Notes under the pieces: generated by a model | Databases searched by the model: none | What the model was told of the DNA's origin: nothing | What the model saw: only the letters and a program-made list of their open reading frames with translations | Translations under genes and position numbers: made by a program | Shown here: positions 32,474 through 43,286 of the stretch, piece after piece | Layout: each line of letters starts with the position of its first letter | Position numbering within the stretch: the first letter of the stretch is position 1 | Assembly (NCBI GenBank): GCA_948474755.1 | Contig: CAOLHI010002498.1 | Span: 1 to 64,000 of the forward strand | From: Ctenosaura bakeri | Taxonomy: Eukaryota; Chordata; Lepidosauria; Squamata; Iguanidae | Length of the DNA: 64,000 nucleotides | Direction of reading: 5' to 3'

Positions 32474-32700
32474 GGAAGTCCTTGAAAATTGTACAGTTCC
32501 TGAAGACTATTTACAGTTCAGGGTGTATTCTAAAAAAAACCCAAAAAACACCTGGTGCACAAAATAATATTCCTGTGAAGAAAAATGCAATCTTCCCCAT
32601 AAACAAAAAACAATGTGAGCTTTCTCATGCAGGAAAGTCTGAAACTGCAGATTCTTTTAATGGGAGAATTTTCTTCACTGGAATTTCCTAATGAAAAAAG
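32474..32700 (+). repeat. TTTTCTGCA-motif interspersed repeat
   Basis: Plus-strand copy of the family at 5716: begins 'GAGGAAGTCCTTGAAAATTG', 'GAAGACTATTTACAG', then repeated 'TTCCTGTGAAGAAAAATGC'-like blocks. Its right edge is unclear. Confidence 0.4.
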
Positions 32701-32784
32701 AACTACTTTTTTTTCATCCGGAGATAAAATAGTTTTGAATATTCTTTCCATCCCTACTTCCAGAACCAACAGAATATTCAATAT

Positions 32785-32992
32785 AAAGCATTATGGATGA
32801 TAGATAATGATGGACATATAAACATAGGGGAAAATATACATTAGGTAAGTTTTTGCCTTATCGCTAACAATTTACTGTACAAGTGTATGTGGTTAATGTT
32901 TTTTGTTGTTATTGTTTATAGTGTGTGTAATGTATGTCACTGGTTTAAACTGAATTTAATAAAATTATTTTTAATTTTTTTTTTAAAAAAAA
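32785..32992 (+). mobile_element. Short 5'-truncated retroposon (L1-like 3' end)
   Basis: 208 bp ending in AATAAA-type signal 'TTTAATAAAATTATTTTT' and an A-run, bounded by the exact 14-bp duplication AGAATATTCAATAT at 32771-32784 and 32993-33006. The insert has no frame. The poly(A) tail and long duplication imply L1-type retrotransposition; its body resembles an L1 3' UTR but I cannot assign it firmly. Confidence 0.8.
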
Positions 32993-33129
32993 AGAATATT
33001 CAATATGTAAGAGACAGAAAATACCAGAGTAACTGATATAATGACACAGAGAGGAACTTCAGTCTTTGCTCAGGGAACCAGTTTACCCTCCAAACTGATT
33101 CACATTCAGACATCCATATTTCTTATTAG

Positions 33130-33320
33130 TTGTGGTTTGCTGTTGTGTGCCTTCAAATCATTTCTGATGCACAGCAATCCTAAGGTGAACCTATCATAGG
33201 TTTTTCTGGGGCTAAGAGATGCACTCAAGGTCACCCAGTGAGTTTCCACAACCAAGTGGTGAATCAAAACCTGGTCTCCAGGGTTGTAGTCCAATGCTGA
33301 AATCACTAACCCACACTGGC
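33130..33320 (-). repeat. tRNA-derived SINE with 8-bp target duplication
   Basis: Flanked by CTTATTAG at 33122-33129 and 33320-33327. Head complement 'GAATCAAAACCTGGTCTCC' is mutated at the B box. It is of the shorter subfamily. Confidence 0.88.
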
Positions 33321-33506
33321 TTATTAGAGGATTACACACACACGTCTGGCGTGTGACGTGAGAAGTTTGGAAGCAGGTACAATCGTTTAGTGGACAGGAC
33401 TGGAGGATCAAGAGTGATCTACAACCAGGAAACAGCAGCAGACTACAGGTCTATAATAGTGCTGCCACCACCTTTTTAAAAATACTGCCAAAGAAAAGAA
33501 TGTAAG

Positions 33507-33656
33507 TTATCCTAAGGCAAACCTGTCATGGGGTTTTCTGGGGCTGAGAGTGTGTGACATACCCAAGGTCACCCAGTGGGTTTCCATGGTCAAGCAGGGA
33601 ATCACATCTTGGTCTCCAGGGTCACAGCCCAGCCCTCAAACCACTAAACCACACTG
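33507..33656 (-). repeat. tRNA-derived SINE, tail-truncated
   Basis: Starts inside the tail ('TTATCCTAAGGCAAACCTGTC') and ends with the head complement 'CAAACCACTAAACCACACTG'. It is followed by CTTATTAGAGGGAA, nearly the same as the sequence following the SINE at 33130 (CTTATTAGAGGATT). Confidence 0.85.
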
Positions 33657-33964
33657 CTTATTAGAGGGAATTGTAATTCTCTTTGGCTGTTTTACACAAA
33701 AATAAGCAGAGCTAAAAGAAATCCTGTTCTATTACAGAGATACATAAAGCATGTGGTATTATCACACATGGCCCTGTATTTTGTGTGTGTGAACATCTCA
33801 ATCATGAGATGACACCATGAGTCTGGGTGCTTGAGTGTGTCAGTGAGATCTAATTCATAGCTATGCAAAAAAATCCTGAATTTCTCCATCATTTTCAGCC
33901 AGGAGTTCTAACCTCTGCCTCAGAGGGAAAATAAAAGCACAGTTCAGGGGTAAGCCACTTTTGG

Positions 33965-34045
33965 CCTTCCACAGGTTGTTGCAATGCAACTCCTACCATC
34001 CCTAACTAGTATGGCCAGGTTTTCCAAACAGCAATGAGAGACAGA
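33965..34045. repeat. Decayed 'ACTACAACTCCCATCAT' hairpin repeat
   Basis: Resembles the left half of the hairpin family at 36805 ('GTTGCAATGCAACTCCTACC', 'AACTAGTATGGCC'). Too decayed to bound. Confidence 0.3.
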
Positions 34046-34428
34046 CAATGGCATGCCGGAAGCTGCTTGTATTCTACAACAAACTTGTGTTCTACCTAAA
34101 TACCAAATGAAAGCATTGATTTTAGTTATCTTAGCCAGCATTTGTCTATAAAATTTAGCACATTGTCCACATTTATAAATGACAAGATGCACACACATCT
34201 ATGTTTATGAAGAGCCCACACGCTCACCCAAACAGGATTTTTTTGGCCTTTCATTCAATCTATCTAGAAGGAAAAGCAACCCCCAATGAGGGAGATCTTT
34301 CCAGTCTTAAAAGGGACAAGCTTCCCAACCCTCAACTAAAAGCCATCCTTTATAATAGGATATACTTGGTGACCCTGTTCCCTTACCAACTCAACTAATG
34401 ATCAGCAGCTGAGTTTGGCACTTCCAAT

Positions 34429-34590
34429 GTCAGTGGACCAGTAAATACACTTTAGGTTTTGATCTGAACCTTACAGGAGCTGTCCAACGTGCCAGACCTA
34501 ATTAGAGTTACAGGTTTTAACACTTATCCAGCACCTTGGATAGCTCTTTTCAAGCTGTTCATTTCTGGTCACGGAGTCTGGGCAAACAAT
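34429..34590. repeat. Inverted-repeat element related to 47085-47240
   Basis: Left side 'CAGTGGACCAGTAAATACAC..TTTTGATCTGAACCTTACAGGAGCTGTCCAACGTGC' pairs loosely with the right side read backwards ('GCACCTTGGATAGCTC' region). The first 75 bases align with the element at 47085. Confidence 0.45.
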
Positions 34591-35318
34591 GTAATGTAAC
34601 TGTATGTCTCTGGTTGAAGATACCTGAGTCATGGAATGGAGTTTTTGAAAGGGAAGTAGAGGGAGTGATAGGAAATGGGCATGCTTGAGTTTCTTATAGC
34701 AGGCTTATAAGGAGAGCATTAGGATGAGGTGGGTGAGGTCAAAACACTCCCCTCCTCTCTTTATGTTCTCCTCCATCTCCAGCTATTTAGCAATGTAGCA
34801 CTTAGATTTATAGCAGACAGACAGCTGCAACCTCAAGCTCTTTGGCACTATATATCACAGTGGGCAAATCAAATGTGGTCTTTTTTAAACAAAAGTGGGT
34901 TTTTCTTCTTCTTGTAACAATTCTGAGTTTAACAGAGCAGACTTTCTCTTTGAAAAAACTAAAGCACACCTTCTCATAGTCCCAGTGTAAGTCAATTACA
35001 ATTTTGCCATTTTAAGAAGCCCTTGAAAATGCTCAAGTCTGGATAAAAGCAAGAGGAATGGCAACCCTGCCGTGAGAGCAAAGTGTGATGGCAAGCTATG
35101 ATATGCATAATTAATCCTCTCTGCAGTGGGATTAGCTGGTCTGCCACCTCCACCCCCTCCACCAAAAATATCTCCAGAAAAAGCCAGGGCATTTCCCAGC
35201 AGCCACCCTGGTCAGGGCAGCCTGTGAAGGAGACCAACCCAAGATGCCATCTTTCTAATACTATGGGCCATTCTGACACTTTGTACAAATGTATCAGGAG
35301 AGCTCAGTTATCCTGTCC
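34591..35318. other. Unique non-coding DNA
   Basis: No gene or repeat recognised. Confidence 0.45.
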
Positions 35319-35326
35319 TTATAAGG

Positions 35327-35646
35327 CAAAGTTTTCCAAACTTTTCGTGTTGGTGATGCACTTTTTAGACATGCATCATTTTGTGACACAGTAATTCAGT
35401 AAATAATTTAGTAAGTGGAGGCAGCCCAAGTCTGGCCCCCCGCTGACTTCACTGGGGTCTTCCTCAGCCCAGGATGGCTGAGGTAGTGGCGGGAGAGGCA
35501 GCCCCTCCACTTGGGCCTGACCCACCACTGCTGCCCTCACTGGGCTCTTCCTTGGCCCAGGGCAGTGAGAGAGGCAGCCCCTCCATCTGTTACACTCGCA
35601 TGACACACCTACACACCACAGGTGACACACAGTTTGGAAAGCTCTG
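35327..35646 (+). mobile_element. 320-bp hAT element with internal 77-bp tandem repeat
   Basis: Ends CAAAGTTTTCCAAAC and, inverted, CAGAGCTTTCCAAAC (12 of 15). Exact 8-bp duplication TTATAAGG at 35319-35326 and 35647-35654. The left 'GTTGGTGATGCACTTTTTAGACA' and right 'GTGACACACAGTTTGGAAAG' belong to a widespread hAT family as I recall it. The centre is a GC-rich tandem array: GAGGCAGCCC begins at 35418, 35495 and 35571. Confidence 0.88.
35418..35590 (+). repeat. 77-bp minisatellite, two and a fraction units
   Basis: Each unit starts GAGGCAGCCC and contains a 'TCACTGGG(G/-)CTCTTCCT(T/C)(G/A)GCCCAGG' core. Period 77 then 76 bp. Located wholly within the hAT element. Confidence 0.8.
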
Positions 35647-35781
35647 TTATAAGGGCTAGTCCTCGAGACTCCAAGTAGGCTGGTGGAAAATTTTTCCCAT
35701 TGTCTCTCTTTATGGTGGAGATAGGCTGTGCTGATGTAGCAAGACAGCCTCACAAAGATTGTCCAAGGATTCACTGTAATG

Positions 35782-36011
35782 TCTTCCAAAGAAGTAGCCA
35801 TGTTAGTCTGTTGCAGCATAAAAAGGAAAAGGGGGAGAGGAATTGAAAAAGAATTCTAGCAGCACCTTCAGACTGGTTTTTATTTTAGCTTGAGTCTGCA
35901 CAGATTCAAAATAAAAACCAGTTAGTCCTAAAGGTGCTGCTAGACTTTGTTTTCCCCTCCCTCCCTTTTCCCATTTTATGCTGCAACAGAATAATAAGTT
36001 ACTTCTTGGGA
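35782..36011. repeat. 230-bp inverted repeat (foldback)
   Basis: Arms 35782-35886 and 35908-36011 pair across a 21-nt loop. Matching landmarks in both arms: 'GAAGTA', 'CTGTTGCAGCATAAAA', 'GGAAAAGGG', 'CTAGCAGCACCTT' and 'CTGGTTTTTATTTT'. Each arm contains the 'GTTAGTC..AAGGTGCTGC' landmark also seen at 26676-26770. Could form as a head-to-head pair of one repeat or be a true foldback transposon. Confidence 0.8.
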
Positions 36012-36534
36012 AACTACTGCAGTGGGAGGCACCAAATTAACTGGATGAAGTGAAAGTTCATCAGTTTCTTCAAGAGACTTGCTCAAGTAACAACAGACAT
36101 CCTCTTAGTGGCAAGCAGGTAGATATTCATGAAAGCCAATGGTAAAATAAAAATCAGCCTTAAAGGCAATGATAAATTTATTTTCCCCTTCCCCTTCTCA
36201 TTTTTATGTTCCTAGGATTTATGACACCATTCATTAAGTCCTCACCTCCATTGCAATAATGAGTCCTCGAACACTTCTCTTCTGTTGTGTTTTGTACAAT
36301 TTTCATGAAACATCTATTTTGCTCTTTGTGACGTTAAGAAAGTGAAAGAAAGCAAAAAAGTGGGGGCAAGCAGAGTGCATACATGTAGACCATGCAACAA
36401 TCCAACTGTTATTGAAGCTTTAAATCTTGAATATTTATAACAATGTGCAAAACTCAGGATTGTGTAAATGTATAAACTGTCTCTGAAGCTTAACAGAAAA
36501 ATACGAACAATCTTTGTCATCTTGCAGTGAGGTT
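36012..36534. other. Unique non-coding DNA
   Basis: No gene. The block at 36130-36260 (CAATGATAAATTTATTTTCC, TTTATGACACC) is unique and AT-rich, possibly regulatory but unsupported. Confidence 0.4.
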
Positions 36535-36560
36535 ATGTGTGTGTGTGTGTGTGTGTGTGT
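36535..36560. repeat. (TG)n microsatellite
   Basis: Thirteen TG units without interruption. Confidence 0.9.
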
Positions 36561-36804
36561 ATTTTCTCACTTAGCATACATGGACAAACTGGAGCATAAT
36601 TTGCATCCCTAATTCCATCATGGCTGAACGTGGCCTTCCAAAACAATGGCTCATATAGGATGATGGAGATGAAGATGTGAAGCTATGCAGAAAGTAAGAG
36701 ACAATCAGGCACAATGGAATAACTATGCATTATCCAGTTAAGTACGCCAAACTTCAATCTGTGTGTGTGTGTGTCCTTCAACTAGGACAAATTCATCAAA
36801 ACTG

Positions 36805-36905
36805 GTGTCTTCCAGATGTTCTGGACATGCTGGCTGGGGTTTATTGGAGTTGTAGTCCAAAATTAAGTAGGGCACCAAGTTAAGTAGGCCCTAGGGCACT
36901 GGTGG
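36805..36905. repeat. Short hairpin MITE-like repeat
   Basis: 'TCTTCCAGATGTTCTGGAC..' on the left and 'GGGTTTATTGGAGTTGTAGTCCAAAATTAAG' on the right are inverted variants of a common reptile repeat with 'ACTACAACTCCCATCAT' type sequence. A sibling lies at 51878-51967. Confidence 0.5.
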
Positions 36906-37555
36906 GGAACTAGAAAGGGACCCATCAACATGCAGGACTTCTCCAAGGAGATGCAAAAACCAGTACTAAGAGGAACCAACCAATAATAAACAATGCTTTC
37001 CATTGCAAGACCTCTCACTTCTTTGCACTAGTTTGGGAAGAGCTGATTGTTATATAAATGCTAGGGAAGACAGAAGCTTTTCTCTGTCTAGGGCCACATG
37101 TCAATGGTAGGTAACAGTTTCGGAAAACCTACATTTTCCCTCTCTCGTCCAGTCCATACCTAACCCAAAACGTTCATTACCATGAGATTTCATGACAGCT
37201 TCTCACCCAATCAGCTTTGAAAGGGACAGACTGAAGAAGAACAATGGCTACTAGTTATGGATATGTACTACTTTTGGTATCGAAGGTTATATGGCTGTCA
37301 ACCAGCTGCAGGGAAAGTGAGCAAGACAGTGTCTACATCCTCTCTGTGGGCTTTGTGTGTGCATCTGGCCAGCCATTTTGGCCTTAAAATGTCAGACTAG
37401 CAATGTTGTTGGCACAACCCAAAATGGCCCTTCTTATGTTCTCCCTTTCTGACCCACTCCATTCTCCCTGCTCTTTCCTATACCCCTTCTTTTCTCCCCT
37501 TTTCCTCCCTAACCAGCCAGTGTCTGAAGAATGGACCTCTTGCCAAAAGACTGGA
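36906..37555. other. Unique non-coding DNA
   Basis: No gene; nothing bounded. Confidence 0.45.
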
Positions 37556-37565
37556 CTGAATGCCC

Positions 37566-37734
37566 CATTGTTGTTGTTGTTGTTTTCCAACTTATGGCAA
37601 ACCTATCATGGGGTTTTCTGGGACTGAGAGTGTGTGAGGTGCCCAAGGTCACCCAGTAGGTTTCCATGACCAAGCAACCCTGGTGTCCATGGTCTTAGTC
37701 AAACACTCAGACTGCTACACTGTGCTGGCTCTCT
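37566..37734 (-). repeat. tRNA-derived SINE with 10-bp target duplication
   Basis: Exact CTGAATGCCC at 37556-37565 and 37735-37744. The tail is a (GTT)n complement directly after the left copy. Internal deletion of the 'GGGGATTCGAA' region next to the B box ('CAAGCAACCCTGG') would abolish internal promoter activity. Confidence 0.93.
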
Positions 37735-37744
37735 CTGAATGCCC

Positions 37745-38099
37745 TACAAAGGGCTTTTAAAATGTGCCCAAGAGCCAAATCTTGGCTGCCCTGGATTTAA
37801 ATTGTGTTTCTGAACTCTCAGAACATCTTTTTGCATGCTTCCCGTAAGATAAACTGGTATTGTTATTCTTCTGTGGCAGGGAATGGTAGCATCAATGACA
37901 GAACGGGCCATTTACTCAAAGCCACATGTCCAAGGTGACATTTGACACAGGGAATTTCTAGGCCTACAGGCCACTGCCTCACTACCTTGGCTCTCAGCCC
38001 CCCAAAATAATTTTTAATACTAGCTTGTGAGTTATTGTAAGTCCCTGTCATACCTGCCAATATTGAAAAAGCCAAGAGATTCTAGGCTGGTTATCACAG
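37745..38099. other. Unique non-coding DNA
   Basis: No gene or repeat. Confidence 0.45.
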
Positions 38100-38510
38100 C
38101 ACATAAAGACAACTTGACAGATTTCCATCACGTTTGGAGGGTTTGTTTGGGATGCTCTGACTTAAAATATAGGCTGTGTTGTATGCAGGAAATCCACTTT
38201 GAGGGACTCCAGGGGCACCCCAATCTTTTAATCCATACCAAGGGAAGTGGCACATCATTTTAAAGAATTTTTTTAATAAGCTAAGTTCAGAAAATTATAT
38301 TCACCATAATTATATAAATAAAAAAAACTTTCTGTTTGCTGCTGCATCATGTATAAACAGCTGCACAGATTTTCACCAACTCTGGAGGGAATGGCAGGGA
38401 TTATTTACCATATACGCTATGTGCTGCACACAGAATTCATACTTAGGGGCTGGGGAGCCATTATTATATTCTCATTCATACAGAAGATTGATTTTATTAT
38501 TATTTTTTTG
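38100..38510 (+). repeat. Two diverged tandem units, about 248 bp apart
   Basis: The pattern 'ACAGATTTCCATCACGTTTGGAGGG ... GTGTTGTATGCAGGAAATCC ... CAATCTTTTAATCCATAC' recurs as 'ACAGATTTTCACCAACTCTGGAGGG ... GTGCTGCACACAGAATTCAT ... TATATTCTCATTCATAC'. An old tandem duplication or two copies of one repeat; not identified. Confidence 0.45.
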
Positions 38511-39779
38511 TTATTTTTCCTGCAGGGATAAATAATAAATGGTACCAGACCAAAACGCCATTCTGGGTATGAGTTTTAAAAAGTGAATTTTGAGATAGTT
38601 CAGGAGTGGAAAGTATTTGAAGATGAACCAGGAGAGACAAGGTCTTTTTAGGGGAGATGAACGTGTTGTCTAATGGAAAGATGGTTTCTTGGCAAATTAG
38701 AAGAGACATACTCTCTGAAGGACAAGTGAGAGAATATGAGAAATGTTTGAGCACTCAAAGAGCTAGACCATCATCCTTCAGGGCAGTTGAAACCAAAATG
38801 GCCATTAACAGTGGCTGATGATTGTCTTAAGCAGTGCTGAGCCTCCCAATCAATCCTAAGTACTACAGCTAGTTCAAAATAAAAATTCAACCTTTTAAGC
38901 TTGAAATTTGAATTGACCAAAAAAAAAAAAAAGGAGGGGGGGCTCACAAGGTTTTGAATTTTTGCAACATACATTTCTGTTCCAATTTATTTTATTTTAT
39001 AATTAAGGAGAAATGATTTCCAGTGAGAAGAGGCTTCTCTCTTTCAGATCTATGCACACAGTCATTCAGAGTGAGTTAAATGCAGAAGTTTTAAGAGATG
39101 TGTTGAAAGAGAGAGAGAAAATTCCCAGTAGAAATTAACAAGAGCAGCAGTTTCCTAAAAGCTCAGAAAAACAGGTTGACAGTAAATTCGTTTTCCCTCC
39201 ATTAAAAAAAAAAAGAGAACTAAAAAGTCATCAAGACAAATAAAATGGTGATGGCTTTACAAGAAGAAAAAAAGGGGGCATATGAAGAGAATGTAAGAAG
39301 AGCTGGAGAATGAGTTGGTTGTAAGATCCTGGGTTCTAACTTGGTTCTGCCTTCTTTGCCCTGACCCATAATTAGCATAATGCTCACTAATCAAACCTTG
39401 TCCCTCCCCTTACCCTGGCTGATGTGTATGCTTTGTACCTACGAGCTACTCCACCGATGGAAAGGCCAAGGGAATAGGGAGAATCATAATTATCCTGATA
39501 TCTTATTTTCAGGTACAATTCGACGTTCCCGATGTGCTAGAGGGGGAAAAGAGAGCAAAAGGCCAACCTTTCTACACATACACACACCTCTACTGCACAC
39601 CAAGAGAGCACGAACCCAAGAATATGAGTGCCACCCATGTCTTGTCACATTTTGGGTAGGCTTGCCAAGGAGGGCGGGTGAGTATTCTAGAAAGAAAGCA
39701 CAGCTTTACACATCTTGGCAGGGATTCAGCTGGGCGTTTCAAGGCCCAGGCTGAATGGAGAAATATATGTTCTGCTTCC
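38511..39779. other. Unique non-coding DNA
   Basis: No gene. A-runs at 38920-38932 and 39205-39215. Frames such as 39380-39754 have no domain. Confidence 0.5.
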
Positions 39780-40010
39780 CCACCAACACATCAATAAACG
39801 CCTTTCAACTTTCAGCCCGGTTTGTTGTAGTCTTTTAAAGAGATACATTGATTCATCCAGCCATGAGCCATTTCCTTGCCATTTATCTTGGATGGATCGA
39901 TGCTTTGTCACCTCCTTCTATCCAAAGCCACAAAGGAGGGACGGCTCCCGAAGGAAGTTCTACGGCATTGCTTCGGATTTATTACACTTGCTATTATTAT
40001 GTTCCCCCAA
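39780..40010. promoter_or_regulatory. Candidate conserved non-coding element
   Basis: Unique block with 'AGATACATTGATTCATCCAGCCATGAGCC', 'TATCTTGGATGGATCGATGC' and 'CGGATTTATTACACTTGC'. It has CpGs retained outside any transposon, which is unusual here and can mark constraint. Regulatory role inferred. Confidence 0.33.
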
Positions 40011-40184
40011 GTGCCTCTAACTCTTTTTTTTTAAAGAAAAGAAAAAGAAAAGGGGGGATATCACTGTCATAAGCATCAGGATTTTCCATAAACTGAAGTG
40101 GAAAGCAGCCAGTGACATATGCCATTTAGGTAACATCTCCATAGGAGCACTAATAAAAGAAAATTACTGATAGAGTTTTTTTTT

Positions 40185-40448
40185 TTTAAAGTCATTTAAT
40201 AGTTTGGTTTTAACCAATTAACTGGCTTAAAAGCCTTCACATTAAAGGATATCATTATAATGGGAAGTTTATACTCTGTTCTAAAATGAATAAACAGAAT
40301 GAACATTTTCTGCACCAAGGAAACCCAATTTGTAATGTCACAATGTTCGAGAACATGTGTAAATCATGCAAACATAATTATTCACATTTCTTTATTTCTC
40401 TCTCTCTGTATTCTGTTTCTGCTTTGTCTTCGGAAGCGAGAAATGCTA
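40185..40448. other. AT-rich unique DNA
   Basis: Includes 'TTTTAACCAATTAACTGGCTTAAAAGCC' type sequence (homeodomain-like) at 40208-40235; no gene. Confidence 0.35.
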
Positions 40449-40658
40449 TTGTTGTGTGCTTTCAAGTGGTTTCCAACTTATGGTAACCTGCTGCAGGGTT
40501 TTCTTGGCAGTATTTATTCAGAGTGGGCTAGCTCTTGCCTTCCCCTGAGGCTGAGAGACTGTGACCAACCAAGGTTACTTAGGGGATTTGTCTGGCTGAG
40601 CGGGGATTTAAACCCTGGTCAACAGAGTATTAATCCAATGTTCACCATCCTGGCTCTC
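40449..40658 (-). repeat. tRNA-derived SINE
   Basis: Near full length: 'GTGTGCTTTCAAGTGGTTTCC' at the left, 'GAGGCTGAGAGACTGTGAC' in the middle, 'GGGGATTTAAACCCTGG' (B-box complement with one or two changes) and 'CACCATCCTGGCTCTC' at the head end. Confidence 0.9.
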
Positions 40659-41440
40659 AAAAAAACAAATGCCAGCCAATTAACCACATACAGAGAGAGA
40701 GAGAGAGGTATGAACTATGGAGACATCATACTGGACCCACCCACCCTTTTCAATATCTGAGATTCTGCTGGGCCTTGCTCACTCTTTTTTCAAGTTTGTC
40801 TTCAGAGCTTTAAGGGACAGAGGCATCCTCTGAAGAAAAACAGCAATGAAGGACAGGATTCTCAATGTAGTAAGAGGCATGCCATAACTTTCTGTGATTT
40901 TGAAATTTTTAACTTAGCCATGCACACACACACATTTTCTTGCCATACTAAATGAAGGAATCATTTATGCTTTTGTGTGTCCTCACTCTGCTAATGACGA
41001 AAAACCATGGCTAGCACCTGAGGCTCACTACATCTGCTAAAACCCATCTTACTCCTCCCCAAAAAGAATGCTCTGTTCAGACAATGTTGACTTAACTGAA
41101 TGCACAGTCACAACCTAATCTCCTCCTTCCCCCTTGCCTGGGTCCTTCATTCTTCTTGAAAGGGAGCTGTACCAAAATCTCTCAAGGGACCAAGGAGGTC
41201 ACCACAGCCTGAATTCTATTCTAAGGTCCAGTAGGCAAACCTATAAACACAATGTCCATAGCTATACTCACTTCCAAGGGGCCAAACAATTCTGTGTAGG
41301 TGGACTGATCTATGGTATTCCACGCCTTTTATCTCTGCCAACAATACTTCTGGGGTTAACTCTGGTCACTGGCAGAGCAATGACAATGATTAGCACTGAC
41401 CCCTCTTAACCTGGTCCTATGCACGCCTGTGAAGCAATGG
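40659..41440. other. Unique non-coding DNA with a (GA)n patch
   Basis: (GA)n at 40691-40709; otherwise nothing. Confidence 0.5.
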
Positions 41441-41448
41441 CATCAGCT

Positions 41449-41637
41449 CAGAGATGTATTTAGCATAGACAGTGCCTAGGGCAAGTGTGGAGGTTGTGCC
41501 TCTACTTCCAGAGCTGCTTCAGCTGCTTCCTCCTCCTCCTCCTCCTCCTCCGCTGCTCTTTCCAGCACTGCATCCCCCCCCCCGGCATTGGCACCCAGGA
41601 CACGTGTCCTAATTGCTCCACCCTAGATACACCTCTG
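41449..41637 (+). mobile_element. 189-bp hAT MITE with exact 8-bp duplication
   Basis: Ends CAGAGATGTATTTAG and, inverted, CAGAGGTGTATCTAG (13 of 15). Exact CATCAGCT at 41441-41448 and 41638-41645. The interior holds a (TCC)n tract at 41528-41551 and a C-run. No coding capacity. Confidence 0.88.
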
Positions 41638-41645
41638 CATCAGCT

Positions 41646-43039
41646 GCATACTTTAAGCACCGTTCAGCCTGTGTACTGAATACTGAGCTTGTGTACTGAA
41701 TACATGTATAGGGGAGTAGGATTACAACAATTAATCCCACCTCCACTGTACTTGCCTACCTTGCCGCACAGGGACATTGCAAACAAACGCATGTATCAGG
41801 AGAGAAGGACTTAATAGCACCATCTCAGTCCTTCTATATTGGTATATCTCAGTAAATGAAGTACATGCATTCCTAGGCATTATTTCTATAACAGAACATT
41901 TGCTACCAGAAGCAGAAATAACATGGAAAGAATAGGGGCAGGTTGCTATACTACTAAAAAGAAGAGCAGTTCAACCTGTTTCATCAAACTTTTTATTCAA
42001 AACTAAATTCTATGCACATATGAATCGAAACAACTAGGTCTGAAATTTTTCCAGAGATAACTGAGGAGAAGGAGTAGGACAGGCTTAGCTGGTCTCCCCA
42101 GTCTCTCTGCTTTGCTGTTCATACATGCTCAGTAAGGGATTCTGGATGCAAGTGCCATTTACAATGGCTCCAAGCACCTTTGGAGGCACACACAGCTTCA
42201 GTAGATAAAGCAGAATCCTGCTCTTTCCAAGCTTTGTTTATTGCATTGTTTACTTCGGACACCCTGCTATAACTTGACACAGAAAGGCTGTGATTCTCCA
42301 GCCTTCTTCACCATCCCTCCCCCATGCCAGTGCTGCTAAAAGGGGGGGGGGGAGACTTCCAAAAATACAGAGTACAACAAGAAAAAGGGTGGCTGGGTGG
42401 ATATAAATGTCCTTTGTAAAAAGGAGCTTCACGGTTGGAGATTTTGTTAACAGACATATGACTCTTTACAGGTAAAGTTTGTGTGAGCTGGTTGACTGAA
42501 CAATGTGAAGCTGCAAAAGTACTGTTTCCCTATTGCAGTTTATGAGAGACTTCATAGGTAAATATAATACCATGGCCCCTGCGCTGCTACTAGAACCACT
42601 ATTACTATTACCACTACTTTCCTCTACCATAAACCACAGTCAATAGGGTTTTTACATGGCTTTTACAAGGGTAAGACTGAATGTCCTTCCTCTGGCAGAT
42701 TTGGCAGGGTGCATCCAGTGCACCCCTAAGGAAATTATACTCTCTTTTTGTAAAATGCTTGTAGGATACATTTCCCACTTTATTTTCAAATGTAATAATT
42801 ATTCTGACATTAGAGAAAGGCATATCTCCCTGTTGTTGATGATAGGTCACCTCTGGAAAAGACATAATGTTTATTAAGCAGTTTTAACAGCTATGTAATT
42901 TTTAGAACTGCAAGCTTCTTGGCTTTGGCCTTGTGCTTGTGTGCAAAGACCAAAGATGATGGCTGTAATATCTTTGTACAATGGCTGTTTGCTAATTGCA
43001 ATACATTTTCGACTATTACCACTACTGTGACTAATATCC
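41646..43039. other. Unique non-coding DNA
   Basis: No gene. G-run at 42341-42351. The block 42905-43015 (TTGCTAATTGCAATAC) is unique. Confidence 0.5.
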
Positions 43040-43240
43040 TTCATTTTAAAAGCACTTCATGCTATTCCACATACTTCATAAGCACTCAGTAATTCTGACA
43101 ACAGCCCTGTATATCAGATTACATTGTTGATAGGAAGCAGCAGACAGTGAATTGCCCAAGGCCACCTATGACAAGATTTGAACCTGAGGTTCACCTGCTC
43201 ACTTGCTTAGCTTCTAACTGCACCATTATTAAAGCTGAGT
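43040..43240 (-). repeat. MIR-like SINE (ancient)
   Basis: Complement of MIR core and head: 'TGACAACAGCCCTGTA', 'GTGAATTGCCCAAGGCCACC', 'ATGACAAGATTTGAACCTGAGG' and 'CTAACTGCACCATT'. Strong decay fits an ancient amniote SINE. Confidence 0.65.
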
Positions 43241-43258
43241 TGTTTTACAGGGAATTAT

Positions 43259-43286
43259 GTACACACACACACACACACACACACAC
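43259..43286. repeat. (CA)n microsatellite
   Basis: About 14 uninterrupted CA units directly after the MIR-like SINE. Confidence 0.92.
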
